NCBI GenBank assembly: GCA_014338405.1
Contig: JTDE01000717.1
Coordinates: forward strand, 131,532 to 195,531
Source: Paragonimus skrjabini miyazakii
Taxonomy: Eukaryota; Platyhelminthes; Trematoda; Plagiorchiida; Troglotrematidae
DNA: 64,000 nucleotides
Direction: 5' to 3'
Shown: piece by piece, positions 13,401 to 24,224 of the stretch
Layout of the letters: each line of letters begins with the position of its first letter
How positions within the stretch are numbered: the first letter of the stretch is position 1
Position numbers and translations under genes: made by a program
Notes under the pieces: model-generated
The model's database searches: none
What the model saw: only the letters and a program-made list of their open reading frames with translations
What the model was told of the DNA's origin: nothing

Positions 13401-13470
13401 TGCAAACGTGCACAACATCCGGGAAAAAACAAGACAGGCAAATCACGTGAACTGTAGGCTATTACCAACG
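10406..13470. other. No gene recognised
   Basis: Stop-rich AT-leaning sequence. A few 60-80 codon frames occur on either strand without motifs or coherent splice phases. No repeat recognised. Weak resemblance of about 10470-10500 to the flank of copy B at 41459 hints that the RTE 5' end may extend a little further. Confidence 0.4.
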
Positions 13471-13479
13471 TGAGGTCAA

Positions 13480-13490
13480 TGGCGCAGTGG
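13480..13490 (+). promoter_or_regulatory. Pol III A box of SINE
   Basis: TGGCGCAGTGG fits the tRNA A-box consensus TRGCNNAGYNGG. It sits about 34 bases upstream of the B-box-like element, a normal tRNA-gene spacing. Confidence 0.65.
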
Positions 13491-13523
13491 TAAACACGGT
13501 TGCCTCATGAACTGAATGCCCGT

Positions 13524-13534
13524 GGTTAAAGTCC
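13524..13534 (+). promoter_or_regulatory. Pol III B-box-like element of SINE
   Basis: GGTTAAAGTCC matches GGTTCGANTCC except for the central CG to AA change. The copy at 36062 keeps AATTCGAATCC, closer to consensus in the centre, so the ancestral SINE had a better B box. Confidence 0.5.
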
Positions 13535-13552
13535 CGGCAGTGGCGATGATAT

Positions 13553-13597
13553 GCACTACTGATGAGCTCTAATGAGAGCGAAACTCGAGTCTAGTGC
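13553..13597 (+). ncRNA. Type I hammerhead self-cleaving ribozyme, all core bases intact
   Basis: The strands read in order: stem I 5' strand GCACTA (13553-13558); core CTGATGA (13559-13565); stem II GCTCT-AATG-AGAGC (13566-13579), five perfect pairs; core GAA (13580-13582) followed by A15.1; short stem III ACTCGAGT (13583-13590); cleavage triplet GTC (13589-13591); stem I 3' strand TAGTGC (13592-13597), which pairs perfectly with GCACTA. Predicted cleavage lies between 13591 and 13592. Stem III gives only two or three pairs in one molecule, but ACTCGAGT is self-complementary, so two RNAs could form an eight-pair stem and cleave as a dimer. The core rules are established; activity here is inferred. 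Confidence 0.88.
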
Positions 13598-13630
13598 TTC
13601 TTTTCGAAAGGGGCCGACTGGAAAGTCTAT

Positions 13631-13730
13631 NNNNNNNNNNNNNNNNNNNNNNNNNNNNNNNNNNNNNNNNNNNNNNNNNNNNNNNNNNNNNNNNNNNNNN
13701 NNNNNNNNNNNNNNNNNNNNNNNNNNNNNN
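13631..13730. other. Assembly gap (100 N) inside the SINE
   Basis: Exactly 100 Ns. Aligned to the copy at 27781-27986, the flanking bases leave only about one base unaccounted for. The run is probably a fixed-size placeholder, or it hides extra repeat units. Confidence 0.9.
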
Positions 13731-13776
13731 GGAATGCGACAGCTGCGATCAATTGTGGGTGATGTTCAATCTATAT

Positions 13777-14290
13777 TACCAATTCACAAGCGTGCAGTTC
13801 TGACGGGTACACACGGTCCAACATTTCACTACAACGTGGGAAGAATCGGCACGCCTGACACAGAATGAAACGAGCACCAGCAGGATAACAGGGTGAGCGG
13901 GAGGTTAACAGATGACAGTCTGGTCCCAACATCCGACATTATCACACATGGATTAGTAAGAGAGAAAACGGAAACTGACTGTGTGCATCCTTCGTGCACT
14001 GTTCTATTTTGATAAGACGAAATCCAGTCGCTTACCAAGCAATTTTTCTATAGACGGGTCAACTACTACCGTATGCACTCTCACAAAAAACAAACGGAGA
14101 AAATCTAGTGTATTTATAAGGGGGACAGGAAACGTTCGGGTAATCTAGCCTGAACGAGAGACTGTACCCTAAATCAAAGCACATGAGATTCAGTAACACC
14201 GTATGACCGTGGAAAGTTTAGACAGTTCTGGAAAGTGCAGGCACACTGGTGATGTGAGGAGAACGTTAGAATTGTGTGTTCATTCTTCGT
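13777..14290. other. No gene recognised
   Basis: Short stop-rich stretch between the SINE and the candidate exon at 14317. Nothing recognised. Confidence 0.4.
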
Positions 14291-14316
14291 AGGCGTGATA
14301 TCATGGTAATATATTT

Positions 14317-14583
14317 ATGAAACTCGTTGAAACCGCGGATGAGCTGACTACTGATCGAGGTTTTCTTATCGACGACTTAGTTTCACAGTTAACACAAACT
14401 CTTCGGAGATTGAACACTCTGAAGTACTTGCGAAAAGGCGGAAGGAGTTCTCAATCGTTCAGCAATCCATCTCTCGCGTTCAGTCACACAAACTTCACCA
14501 GTGCTTACTGTCCGGAGACTGGTCGAAGCTTTCATAGGAAAGTTTTTGCTCACGAAATTAGCAGGGGAGAAAATGGGAGTTGA
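14317..14583 (+). CDS. Candidate host exon, unknown protein
   Basis: An 88-codon frame begins at a true ATG and ends at TGA. The product starts MKLVETADELTTDRGFLIDD and contains a helix-like leucine-rich stretch followed by a serine-rich part. A good splice acceptor, TTCATTCTTCGTAG, ends about 20 bases upstream of the ATG and could be a cis- or spliced-leader acceptor. The frame is closed upstream by TGA near 14297, consistent with a first coding exon. I do not recognise a family, and no clear donor is visible, so it may be a single exon or chance. Confidence 0.33.
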   Translation: MKLVETADELTTDRGFLIDDLVSQLTQTLRRLNTLKYLRKGGRSSQSFSNPSLAFSHTNFTSAYCPETGRSFHRKVFAHEISRGENGS

Positions 14584-15426
14584 AAGGCATGGTAACTTAT
14601 CTCTAACCAACCTCATTTAAACGGTAAAAAAATAAACGTTGCAAACCCCGCGTATATCTGTTTCCCGCCAATGACCGAAATTACACTGCTGCTAAATCTA
14701 AGTGTTACAACTGAGGCCGTGTAGATTATTTTGTTATAATCGCGTCGATCGCGTCCGGCACATGCATTAACAAATAACATTTCCATCATACCATCTAAAC
14801 TTCCCAGTGGTAATATCCCACTGTGCCTTACAGTCCGAACTTTTCAGAAATACGTAGAGTACTAAACCGATCAGCGATGAAGTTCAACTTCACTTACCAC
14901 TACTGTGTTGACTATCTGCTATGAGAATTGTGTATACATCCGTCTGCTGCCAAAGTCGAAGGCTATTTCAATTTCTCAATACAGTGCGCGGATATATTGT
15001 GACAGACATAAGGGTCGAACAGTAAACCTCGATATCTGTAGTAGCGTATATTTGCGCCGAAGAGTGTAAACCTTTCCTCGGGCGTTGTCATGGTAGCCTT
15101 ACAACTCTCTTCATTCGTTCAACGATCGACAGTATCTAACATTTCGTTTCAACCCTCAAGAAACATATCAGAAACTTTTCGCGGGTTTCATCAGCAGAAC
15201 TCGTCTGAGAGAACAACCGATAAGGATACAGGTGGGTGCGAGATTCTTGGGCGCTGTCACTGGGCCAGTGAGAGACCATAGCAACTGCAACCGAGGGGAT
15301 GCTTTGAAATGAAATAACCGAACGAATTGAGCGCTCTGAAGGGGTTCAATACATAGTGGCTACAGTCAAAAATGATGACGAGTACTCTTCGAGCAATTAA
15401 CGAGCACATTGGGATTGTGAAGTCTC
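14584..15426. other. No gene recognised
   Basis: Stop-rich sequence with no motif or repeat that I can support. Confidence 0.4.
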
Positions 15427-15786
15427 TTCTTCCCATCGACAGAGTCACTCATGCCAAGCAGGTCAATAGGTGGAGGTCTGACGAACCAGTCTCCTGGTCC
15501 TCCAGGTTGGGGATTGGAAGAAGGTTGGCATCTTTTCCCGAAAAATGTACCAGTTCTGGTACACTGCCACTCACCCGCTGCCTTTCGGTACAGGCTTTTG
15601 AGCCAAAGGCTTTGGTTGAGAACTCTAATCGCTTTCCTGTCTAGGTCTGGGCGTCTTGGCAGTATCTCAGCCCACACACAACCATGAATACTCACAATAC
15701 TGTTAATTTCATACTGCATCGGCCGTCTCGCAGTATAAACCGAGTCGTCCTATCTGCTGCATACAACAGGGGGATAGGCGAAAACA
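15427..15786 (-). repeat. Dispersed repeat X, copy 1 (minus)
   Basis: Reverse-complemented, this block aligns with 31081-31425. Both carry a frame with the phrases IRVLNQSLWLKS, YRKAAG and RTGTF (117 codons here, 15366-15719 minus). The other strand is also open for 78-90 codons. The conserved reading suggests a mobile-element fragment, but no RT, integrase or transposase motif is visible. The shared outer end on minus starts near a run that reads CCTATCCCCCTGTTGTATGC. Confidence 0.65.
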
Positions 15787-18700
15787 TGCTACTGTTGACC
15801 TTTTCCCCACTGTCCTATCAAACTTAACTCTCAGATCCTTCCCGACCCACATTTCTGATGGTTGCTCAACAGGTCCGTAGTGAATATTCCGCCACAAATT
15901 ACCCCTAGACGGTGCATTCAATGTGCAACAGCTGATGGTTGCAGCTCACTTCGTGTTCTGAATAACGATGATGTTTTTCACGATGTGACTTTTTCCGTTG
16001 TTGTCGAGTTTGTAAAATAGGGAATTCCGTATACAGATGCGCTCGTGACATGGTGAAGTGCGAACTATAGTCGAAAACACAAACAAGTCACTCAGCTAAG
16101 CAAATTGTACGGATAACAGGGCAGACTACAGTCCACACCAGAGAAGAGTTCGACAGATGATGGATATGTAGAAGTGTACAGGTGTCCGTCAGTGTCAGGC
16201 GCTTTCACTTTCATACTCAAATATTTTCAGCTAATCAAGTCACAACGTAAAATGGTTAGGTATCACTAGCGCATTTGGACTCATACGCCATGACTATGGT
16301 GTTTGCTACCACGTGAATGCCTACGAAGAATTATCTGCAGGGTTTTCTCATTCGTTCGTGAACCTCGTGAATGAGGGCAGCCTATCTTTAATCGCCCGGT
16401 TTACGCTGTACTGGTGCTATAGCCTACCGACTGTCTTAAGGTATGAGGTAACCAAATGACGACTTGGTGTTGATAAATAGCTGGTTCCTATAGATCGCTT
16501 TCTTGTGGTTAGAAACATTAGTAAAAATGACGGCTAGTCGGGTTCAGTTGAGTGAATGAAATCGTGTGACTGAGTTGCCTGTGGACTCAGGAGAGTGACT
16601 GAAACGATACAGTAAAAGCAGACCTTATATAACTCCATCACATTATCAGGATACGTCACAGATACGAGGTCCCAGACATTAAACATAATGAAGACGGCTG
16701 TCATAGATGTTCCTTGAAAATTTTTACGAGGTAGTGTGGAGTTTCGGGTTTGCGGCAGTATACTGAAGACTCCTGAATATCCCAGAAACGACTTGGAGGG
16801 TGAGGGTGAAAGATCTCCACGCTGGGGATATAATTCTCACTAACAACTCCGTTGTTTGTTTGCGAGAGGCAAACACATTGACGTTGGTTGCTTAATTTTG
16901 AAGCTAAGGATTATGTGAATTAATTTCCAACCTTCTTTAGCCTTTCGTCTAAAAAATAATATTACATTCCAGCTTTCTTGTACATATATATAGTGGTTAA
17001 ATGTCATTACCGATCAGTTGAATAGCTGCTCACACAGAATCAATAAAGGGGTTCGTTATTATAGCTGTGTTGGTTTAACCGCAAAATCTTCACGACTGAG
17101 CTTACACCTCAGAATGTCATATTGGAACCAACCGTATTCTGTCCTTATTCAAATGCCACGTTAAGCTGCTCGCTGCATGAGGTACGCAACCATATATTAG
17201 GTGACAGAATTGAACCTGTGTCTTGTTGTCCCGTGCCCCATGCATACACAACGGTGAACAGTGGCACTCAAGTACAGTTTTCGTTCGCTGCACTAAAAGC
17301 GGACTTTCTGTCATGGTCAAAATGATGATGCCGTCACGTGCACCAGTTACACATGCACGAGGTCTATGCAGTCACTTGCATGGCCGATTGGACGCAAAAT
17401 AATCGCCCTCCAACCCGAAAACATGCAAAGGAATGTCACATGTGTGCACAGAAGAGCGGACGTGTTTGGTATGGAATCCCATAACTGGCCTGACAGGCAC
17501 ACCATAATCCGTTTATCGGACGTGAAAACTCAAATATTTCATTGGGAATTTCAGTTGAGATTTAAGCAGTAACGAGAAAATCACAGACCCGTTCTATAAC
17601 GGACGATCTAAAGGGTTTCGAACAAGTACATAATAGTTCCACACGGGTATATTCGGACGTGCGAGTCAGTTGTGATGCGAGAACTGCAGAAATGTGTAGT
17701 CATTCTGGAATTCGTTGAGGGGATTCTCGCGGACCGAAACAATTGCCACTCGAGCGCAGGATCTAATCACAAGTCGCTTGTTGGTAACCTAGACAACACC
17801 ACATGCTTATATTCGGTGAGAGTGATGTAACGTTAGCAGAAACGGTGAACATATCATGGCCGCAGTATCCATCAGAAACCAGCCGCCAAGAAAACACTGG
17901 TTGAACAGCTACTGAAAGTACAGGCGAAGACCAACTCTTAAGTAACCTTAAAAGCAACTGAACTGAAGCGAAACTTGAAAGATGGCTGTTGTCATGGGGA
18001 ACCGAACGGAGCGTGCGCTTACTGATACCGGTACCCGATCTCCAATAACATGGCTGCACGTTTGACCTCCCGTTAGTTCAACAGTTTCAACATGCCCCGT
18101 GGGAGTAAAAGTTTAAAGTTCGACCTTTTATCCTGACCAAAGTCTACGGTTAGATATGACGTCTTGGTCAATCAACAATATAGTAAACCAAAATTGCACC
18201 CAACACATTAGAGGCACGTGACAAATATTGAAGTGGATAAAATGGCCGGATTCGAACTCGACGCACTCAGCAACACCACGGGCCAAGAATGGACTACTCT
18301 GTTGTACATAATGTCGTTGTGTGTACCGAACGTACCGAACATTCTTATCCGTATCCTACAAATTGAGAGAGCCGCAAGCTTTCGAAACCTGAATATTTTC
18401 ACATAGGCCGCAACTACACCATAGAGGATGGAGACCACTTCGCCCAGACCCGATTAGAAACGATGTGTGTGTGTGTGTGTGAAGACAAAACAGGCGAACT
18501 GAGGAGAACCATGGCGTGGACGAACAGAAACGCAAGTGAGGCTATATATAAAGTGCATTCATCAAAAGATTGGCCCGGACAAGTCAAACTGTCAACCTAT
18601 TGAGGTCAACCTGGTGACTATAGGCGCTCTGATGACTTGTCAGGTGCAGCTAACATGAAAAGGTGATAGACCGGGAATGGAGAGATTAAAATTAGTCTAT

Positions 18701-19147
18701 GCGACATATGTTGTGGTAACTGAATCAGAGACCTAAGTCAGAGATTGAATACCATCTCCACCACAGAAGAAGATTGCCAGTCTCGATTTGACAGACGAAG
18801 ATTGTTAAAATTAATGCGTTCGGGAAATCCCAATACCCAATCACTAATAACGGCAGCGACACCTGAGCTACTTTAACACATAGATATGATTGATTAGGGT
18901 GTGCCACTGGCCACTGGAATTTAGGACTGTAACATTTTTGATTATATAATATTCTGGAATTGGGACTCAATGGACAGTAAATGAGGAGCGATCAGTCAGC
19001 ATTCGCTGAACAGGAAAAAAGGTGCAGCCGGAGGAAAGTAAGAATAAGCGTCATTAATTACATTCATTCATAACAGGCATGGACCTGATCGGACGGTAAT
19101 GTGAACTGAACAGTAGTTCATTTCAGCATATGGAGTGTGCGATTGAA
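15787..19147. other. No gene recognised; GT microsatellite at 18463
   Basis: Only short open frames. A (GT)n run lies at about 18463-18480. A tRNA-like B-box sequence, GAGTTCGAATCCGG, occurs on minus near 18244-18257 without a convincing A box or tail, so I do not call a SINE there. Confidence 0.4.
18463..18480. repeat. GT microsatellite
   Basis: About eight uninterrupted TG dinucleotides within ATGTGTGTGTGTGTGTGTG. Confidence 0.9.
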
Positions 19148-19370
19148 CTACCACAGACAGTGCATTTGTGTTAGTTGAGGAGTTAGTCGCATATCCGGAG
19201 TTTTACGGAGGACGCAATGGTCACATACCGAGTTCATAACTGGATAATTTCCCTTGCTGTGGGCTAACTGGTGTACACAGCGTCGGTCAAACACAGCTGG
19301 CCTGCCGATACTTTCCTCGGGAACAGGTCGAAACACACAGCAAAGTGATTGACATGCAGGCATTACTCAT
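19148..19370 (-). pseudogene. Short RTE-like RT fragment
   Basis: The minus frame contains AVFDRRCVHQLAHSKGN, matching AVFDHRCLRESAHIKWT of copy B. The preceding FRPVPEES aligns with the WPVHKEN area that follows LYGSETW. Only about 70 residues of the RT C-terminal region survive. It has the same orientation as all other RTE-like copies in the window. Confidence 0.6.
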
Positions 19371-19705
19371 TCCTCCCTCCAGTCACAACCCGAGATTGTC
19401 TTACACACAGTCACATGACACCTTGACTCATACGTGAACTGACTTGGTTACTGTCCGTTCCAGTTACTGCAGATTCGTTTGAGTTCATTTCAGGCAAGTG
19501 TTATCGTGACTGTTACGCTTTGTTTTGGACACAACACTGAGTGGAAGTGTAAAATCCGGATGACAGCGAACGAACTGCATGAACCTCCATCAACCACTGT
19601 TGAAGCCCAGTGCAATGTAAACGAGTCAAATGGCTGTTTGATTATATTGTCCGCAGGGTAACGCAATCCATGGAATGAGGCAGTTGAAGCTGTGAGAAAG
19701 TTTAC
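19371..19705. other. No gene recognised
   Basis: Short interval between the RTE fragment and a candidate exon. Nothing recognised. Confidence 0.4.
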
Positions 19706-19945
19706 TTGTGGATATCCTCAACTGCTCATTCATAACTCCGCTGTTGGGTGTAAAGTTAATCACTCCGACTGAGACATAAGGGTCTCGGTAATGAGGCTCT
19801 ATCTCTCCTTCCTCTTCTTTTTCACAAAACAAAGAATGGCTTTCAAGATTGTACGGCAACCAGAGATTAACACCAACCAGATGTATTGCCGTCAAAAATA
19901 TGGACGCTTCAAACACTTCAGCCCTTCTATGTGAATCGAACTTGC
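19706..19945 (-). CDS. Candidate internal exon, unknown protein
   Basis: On minus, a polypyrimidine-poor but AG-ending acceptor (CAATGTCCTAG, intron end at 19946) opens a frame of about 79 codons. The frame ends at a good donor, CCACAA then GTAAAC (intron starts 19705). The product includes a hydrophobic stretch around SIFLTAIHLVGVNLWLPY and then an acidic run CEKEEEGEIEP. It lies 260 bases downstream of the exon at 20207-20811 on the same strand, so both may belong to one gene. Phases do not join directly, so another exon or other borders would be needed. No family is recognised. Confidence 0.4.
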
Positions 19946-20206
19946 CTAGGACATTGACTGGTCAACCTCGGGATCAATGTATTACAGCGGGTTTTAAACT
20001 TTAGCGTCCTCCACAATGATACAACAAAGTTGTCACAAGTACTGAGAATATGTGTGTATAAGGTTTTTTGGTAGAACTGCCGGGCTAAAAACCAAGTGAC
20101 TCGAAATTCTGAAGTAAATTTAGCCGTAGGAACAAGTTTTATAGGAACAAATACAACGTTACAACACCATATAAAAACTCGAAACACCAAGAATTCAACC
20201 ACATAC

Positions 20207-20811
20207 CTCACATTCACCGTCCATTAGACTCTTGATTCCCTCATTCTCCTTCATCCCCGTCGACCGATCCAATTGGCTGAATAGACGAAGTTTCTCAAAT
20301 TGCAGCAACATGTTCTTCTGGAGCTCCTCGAATGAACCGAGTTCGAATGATGAGTACTTTTCTTCCCCTTTCTCCTCCTCCTCTTCGGCTGATTTAGTTC
20401 TGAACAATGGTGGAGCAGTTGCAGTGGAGTCAGACGGGCGTAACGGGTGCATTGCATTCACATTTATTTCATTAACTTTACGCAAAAACTCCGAATTCAT
20501 GGACCCAGAAATCAACTGTCTGGTCGATTCCAGTGCGCTACCACCATAATGAGCATAGTGAGTGGCTTTCTCTGAGAGAATGGCACTGTAGGATTTCTCG
20601 ATGTCCAATGTTTCATCGGCTTGCAAACGGCTCGTTCGATGGTCAGTCCGTATGGCCACGTGAGTCTCGGCGGTTCGGATCGATGAATCGTACGGTGAGG
20701 CGGGAGATGACTGACGTCTACAAAACTCGTCTTTCTGGGGGCTTGAACTGGATAGTTGCCGCGCGTGACCATCTTTGAAGTGAACTCGATGGACGTGTAC
20801 TTCTGAAGTGT
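20207..20811 (-). CDS. Candidate large internal exon, acidic protein
   Basis: This is the longest open frame in the window that is not a transposon (215 codons including flanks, 20195-20842). On minus the exon starts after TTTTTGACGTAG and ends at GTGAATGTGAG followed by the near-ideal donor GTATGT. About 200 residues are encoded. The N-terminal half is rich in Ser, Arg and His (RRQSSPASPYDSS). The C-terminal half has an acidic run AEEEEEKGEE and then a helix-prone stretch FEELQKNMLLQFEKLRLF that could be a short coiled coil. I do not recognise a domain. Acceptor choice is uncertain; CTTCAG ending at 20803 is an alternative. Confidence 0.5.
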
Positions 20812-23755
20812 CTACGTCAAAAATAATACGTGAACAAAACAAAAATGAGTGAACAAATTAAACAATAATAGCAGTCAAAATTATTACGCCTCATTAGATC
20901 CTGAAGAAGGAAGCGTACAGAAGTAAAAAGCCACAGAACAACCCGGAAAGTAGATTAAAACCGAATGGTCCGGATCGTTAATATACGGTCTCAGTTCTAA
21001 TTAAGGATATTAGTAACGGCCCATCTGATCCATATGCCTGGTTCAGTTTCACATCATCTCAGTCGGGAATACATCGTTGAACGCTCACAGAAGGTGGGAC
21101 TCAGCCTACTAGAGATATCACCAACAGAGAGATCGGCGGTATGTGAACTACTAAAAATTCGGTCTAGGTTAACAATAACAATTTAATTTCTTTTACTGTA
21201 CTGAACACTACACAATTGCTCCAACACTTTCCACATCTATAAACAGTTATTACAACTGAGTGATGTTCTTACGTAGGCGTCACTGAGATCAGTGGACACA
21301 ACAACACGTGTTAGTGGACGACTTAATCCTATGAGATTTGTATACAAAAAAAGCCGTGTGATCTAAATGGCTTGATAAAAGCTCTCCGAGAGGGTAGAGA
21401 CGTGAAAGTCAACTGTTTTGGTTATAACTCGCTGTAGCTTAATCAAGGAATTACCTAATAAACCTCACCTTTTGTTAACTAGCGTACAAAATTTAGGAGC
21501 TAGTGACAAAACAATTGAAACACTTTTCATGTTTTGTTGTGAAGTTATTCAAGTTGTTACGAGGAAGAACAACCTGTGCTAACAAACGTATAAGAAGATC
21601 GTCCCACGTCCTCGCGGGTAAAGAATGCCACATATAGATCGTCGAGATTGATCTCAATTCTCCATCGGCTTGGCATGATCAGCCTAATGTCCTTCTGTAA
21701 ACTAACTCTTCTAACACATAACTACATCACTGGATCTTGACCGCACTTGAGGACAAGTGTGAGAGAGCTGCAACGAAGATGTCTAGTTGCTTGTATCCCA
21801 AACAAAATTTTCCATCACGATGAAACAATGTGGATTTCAGTCCGTTTGTACAGATGGTTTGACTTCACATAATAACGCACCACATACGATCCAGTCCATT
21901 CTTGTCCTCCAGAAGAACACGTGTGAGACATCTGGATCGAATCCCAGTACCAGTAAAGTGTCGTTGCGATGTGTTTAGGAATGTTTACAAACACATCCAA
22001 AGTGTTTGAAAGCGAAGAGTTTTCATTTCGTCGTTCTCACAAGCCACGAATCACTACTGCTAGTTGTGACTTTGGGTCGGTGAGTCCTACAAAAACGTTT
22101 GAAATTACTGTGCCTTTCTAAATCAGTTACTCACAAAGACGCAACTATCTTCGTAAGACTTAAAATATTTTTCTACCAAACGTCCACTCCTTCCTACACC
22201 TCAACGGCTTGTAAAAAGTCGACAGTCTTTTGTCATACTCGTCACCGGAAAATTCAAAAGTGGACCGAAACACAGACAGGCTCCGGCTTTGCCGAACATG
22301 AGTAGATCACATGGAACGTCAGTTCGTGTGGATGACAGGCTAACTGTACTAAGCCAACCGAATGTTTGGTCCAATCTTGGCGAACGATCATTTGCATTTT
22401 CACCCGTGCTTTCTGATTAATATGTGAAGTCGAGGGTGGACGGTGGGTCTATGCGTAGGCTGATTCGATTTGACAACAAATATAAGAACGAGGATTACGC
22501 GCCGAAACGGCTCATTTATGCGAGAATCAACACCTATGAGCGTGCCAGTCTGATAACCTAAGACCATACAAATTGTACACTCTCAAGTTTGTCGCCAAAG
22601 TTTGATAGTGCCTCCACAATGTTTCATCGCCCTACTGTGGATTAGACGACCTATTAGGCTGGGCGAGTTGACTGGTTTGGACACCACCTCAAACCAGAAG
22701 TGAGTCATTCGATTGCACACGACCTTTGCCAAGGTACGTGACAGGCTATCCAAATATGTACAGGTGGGTCGTAAAGAATTGAAAAGTACACTATCCGACA
22801 GAAAATGGTCTTCTCCTTCGTTGGCAGTTTATAGGACTATTCTTCGATCACAATTTGCTGCCGTCCCACGTTACGACCCGGCGACAACGGGCAGGAACTT
22901 TGTACCATCCTGTCCAACGTTGAGACAGTCAAGAACTTACCATCCACGCGCGTGACGTGGCACCACATCGGAAATATACAAGCAACAGCAACTATCGTGG
23001 GTTAGACGACACGATGAATGTTGGTTCCAAATTCGCACAGGAGACGGTCGTACGCCACTGCGGTGGAGTAAATGTGGTCGACTTAGACCAGTTCTAGCCA
23101 GACTAAATTTTCCAAGCAACGGTATGAGACGCTAGTTGGATAACCAGAAGATGGAATCTACCAAGCCACAGAAATACAGTGAGTGTTAAAACACGTGGGA
23201 ATGAGTTGCAAAACCATGTTTCGTGCAGTCGATAACTCCACCGATTGTATCGTTCAGTGATATAACATAACACCACACGACTGTTTGATGACATACTGTT
23301 TTTGACTTTCAAATGGCTTTGGGCGTCTTTCCAGGTGCTTGGATTACCGAACAGAGGAATCTGGGATTAGTCAAGTCCCACTGTTAACGATAATCGTAAC
23401 AGTGGTAATCTATCGCGACTGGAACTTGTACTCTTTGATGGTTGTAACAGTGCCTCAATCCTACATCTAAGATGCCATGTGTACAAAGAGGAGGGGAGAC
23501 TGATATCGGTGATTGAATAATTAACAGTGAGTGTCAGAAACAGCACTTTTTAGGACAATACGTTATGACTGAGGTGATGGAACTGATATTACCGGAGATT
23601 TGGTGGTTCTCCACGTCCAACAGAAAAAACTGGCGATTGTGGAGGACAGTAAAAACGGATTATTTTGTATGCGGAGCAATACCAAGCAAGTTGAATTAAT
23701 CTTCGATCTCACGTGAACAGTCCGACGATGATCAAACAAAGTTGATTTGCGATGT
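20812..23755. other. No gene recognised
   Basis: About 3 kb of stop-rich sequence. A B-box-like GGATCGAATCCCAGTA occurs near 21934 without other SINE parts. Open frames of 60-80 codons lack motifs. Confidence 0.4.
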
Positions 23756-23896
23756 GGGAACAACAGAGCTGCACATCGAACGACATTAGTTGACGATTTT
23801 AAAAAGACACTTTGGCCGACCTGTGAACTAGACCTGAACGCCACCGAGTACATGTGGGCCCGTTCAAGGCGATCATCCAATCAACTGGCAGTGTAA
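23756..23896 (+). pseudogene. Tc1/mariner-type transposase C-terminal remnant
   Basis: A 46-codon frame ends at TAA and reads, near its start, NNRAAHRTTLVDDF and then LWPTCELDLNATEYMWAR. This resembles the Tc1/mariner block D-N-x-x-x-H-R-T...WPAxSPDLNPIExxW that contains the second catalytic aspartate. The frame is broken just upstream, where the expected Q-D before N is lost, and catalytic residues further 5' cannot be placed. Terminal inverted repeats were not found by eye. It is a dead fragment of a DNA transposon. Confidence 0.65.
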
Positions 23897-24224
23897 TAAA
23901 AAATAACTGATCCGAAAACTTATCTAATAACCGGAAAGGAAATATTGAAATCCTTTGTTAACCGTTTTACTGAAAGTCGCAAAGCGTTGATGGTGATCGC
24001 GACATAAAGCGAGATACAAAGTAGTAAATATAAACTGTATTAATAGATTTATTTGTAGTAAACAAGGACTTCTTTTTCACTTCCATTAAATACCCGAGAT
24101 TTGCAAATAAAACCTTACTATTTTGGGCCTAAACATAAGTTTGACTTGATGTGGGGAGGCCGATTTTACGAGAGTATGTATATTTAATAGACAAGTGCAT
24201 AAAAATTGAAAAACATTTACACAT
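23897..24224. other. No gene recognised
   Basis: AT-rich; nothing recognised. Confidence 0.4.

Larger units (their letters stand above)
13471..13776 (+). mobile_element. tRNA-derived SINE carrying an intact hammerhead ribozyme
   Basis: Three parts are visible. The tRNA-like head from 13471 holds A box TGGCGCAGTGG (13480-13490) and B-box-like GGTTAAAGTCC (13524-13534). A complete hammerhead motif spans 13553-13597. The tail starts TTCTTTTCGAAAGGGGCCGA and is interrupted by 100 Ns, then resumes as GGAATGCGACAGCTGCGATC and ends near 13776. Without the Ns the copy is 206 bp, the same length as the copy at 27781. RNA polymerase III would start upstream of the A box and transcribe through the ribozyme. 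The design matches the schistosome Sm-alpha SINE in principle. It encodes no protein and would depend on a LINE. Confidence 0.85.

Noticed and set aside
13572..13868. Open frame crossing the N gap at 13631
   Set aside because: An artefact of translating Ns as unknown residues; it overlies the SINE ribozyme.
18230..18290. tRNA gene or SINE on minus (GAGTTCGAATCCGG)
   Set aside because: The B box is good, but no A box at tRNA spacing, no cloverleaf and no SINE tail were found.
21920..21965. B-box-like GGATCGAATCCCAGTA, possible SINE
   Set aside because: No A box and no ribozyme or tail similarity on either side.
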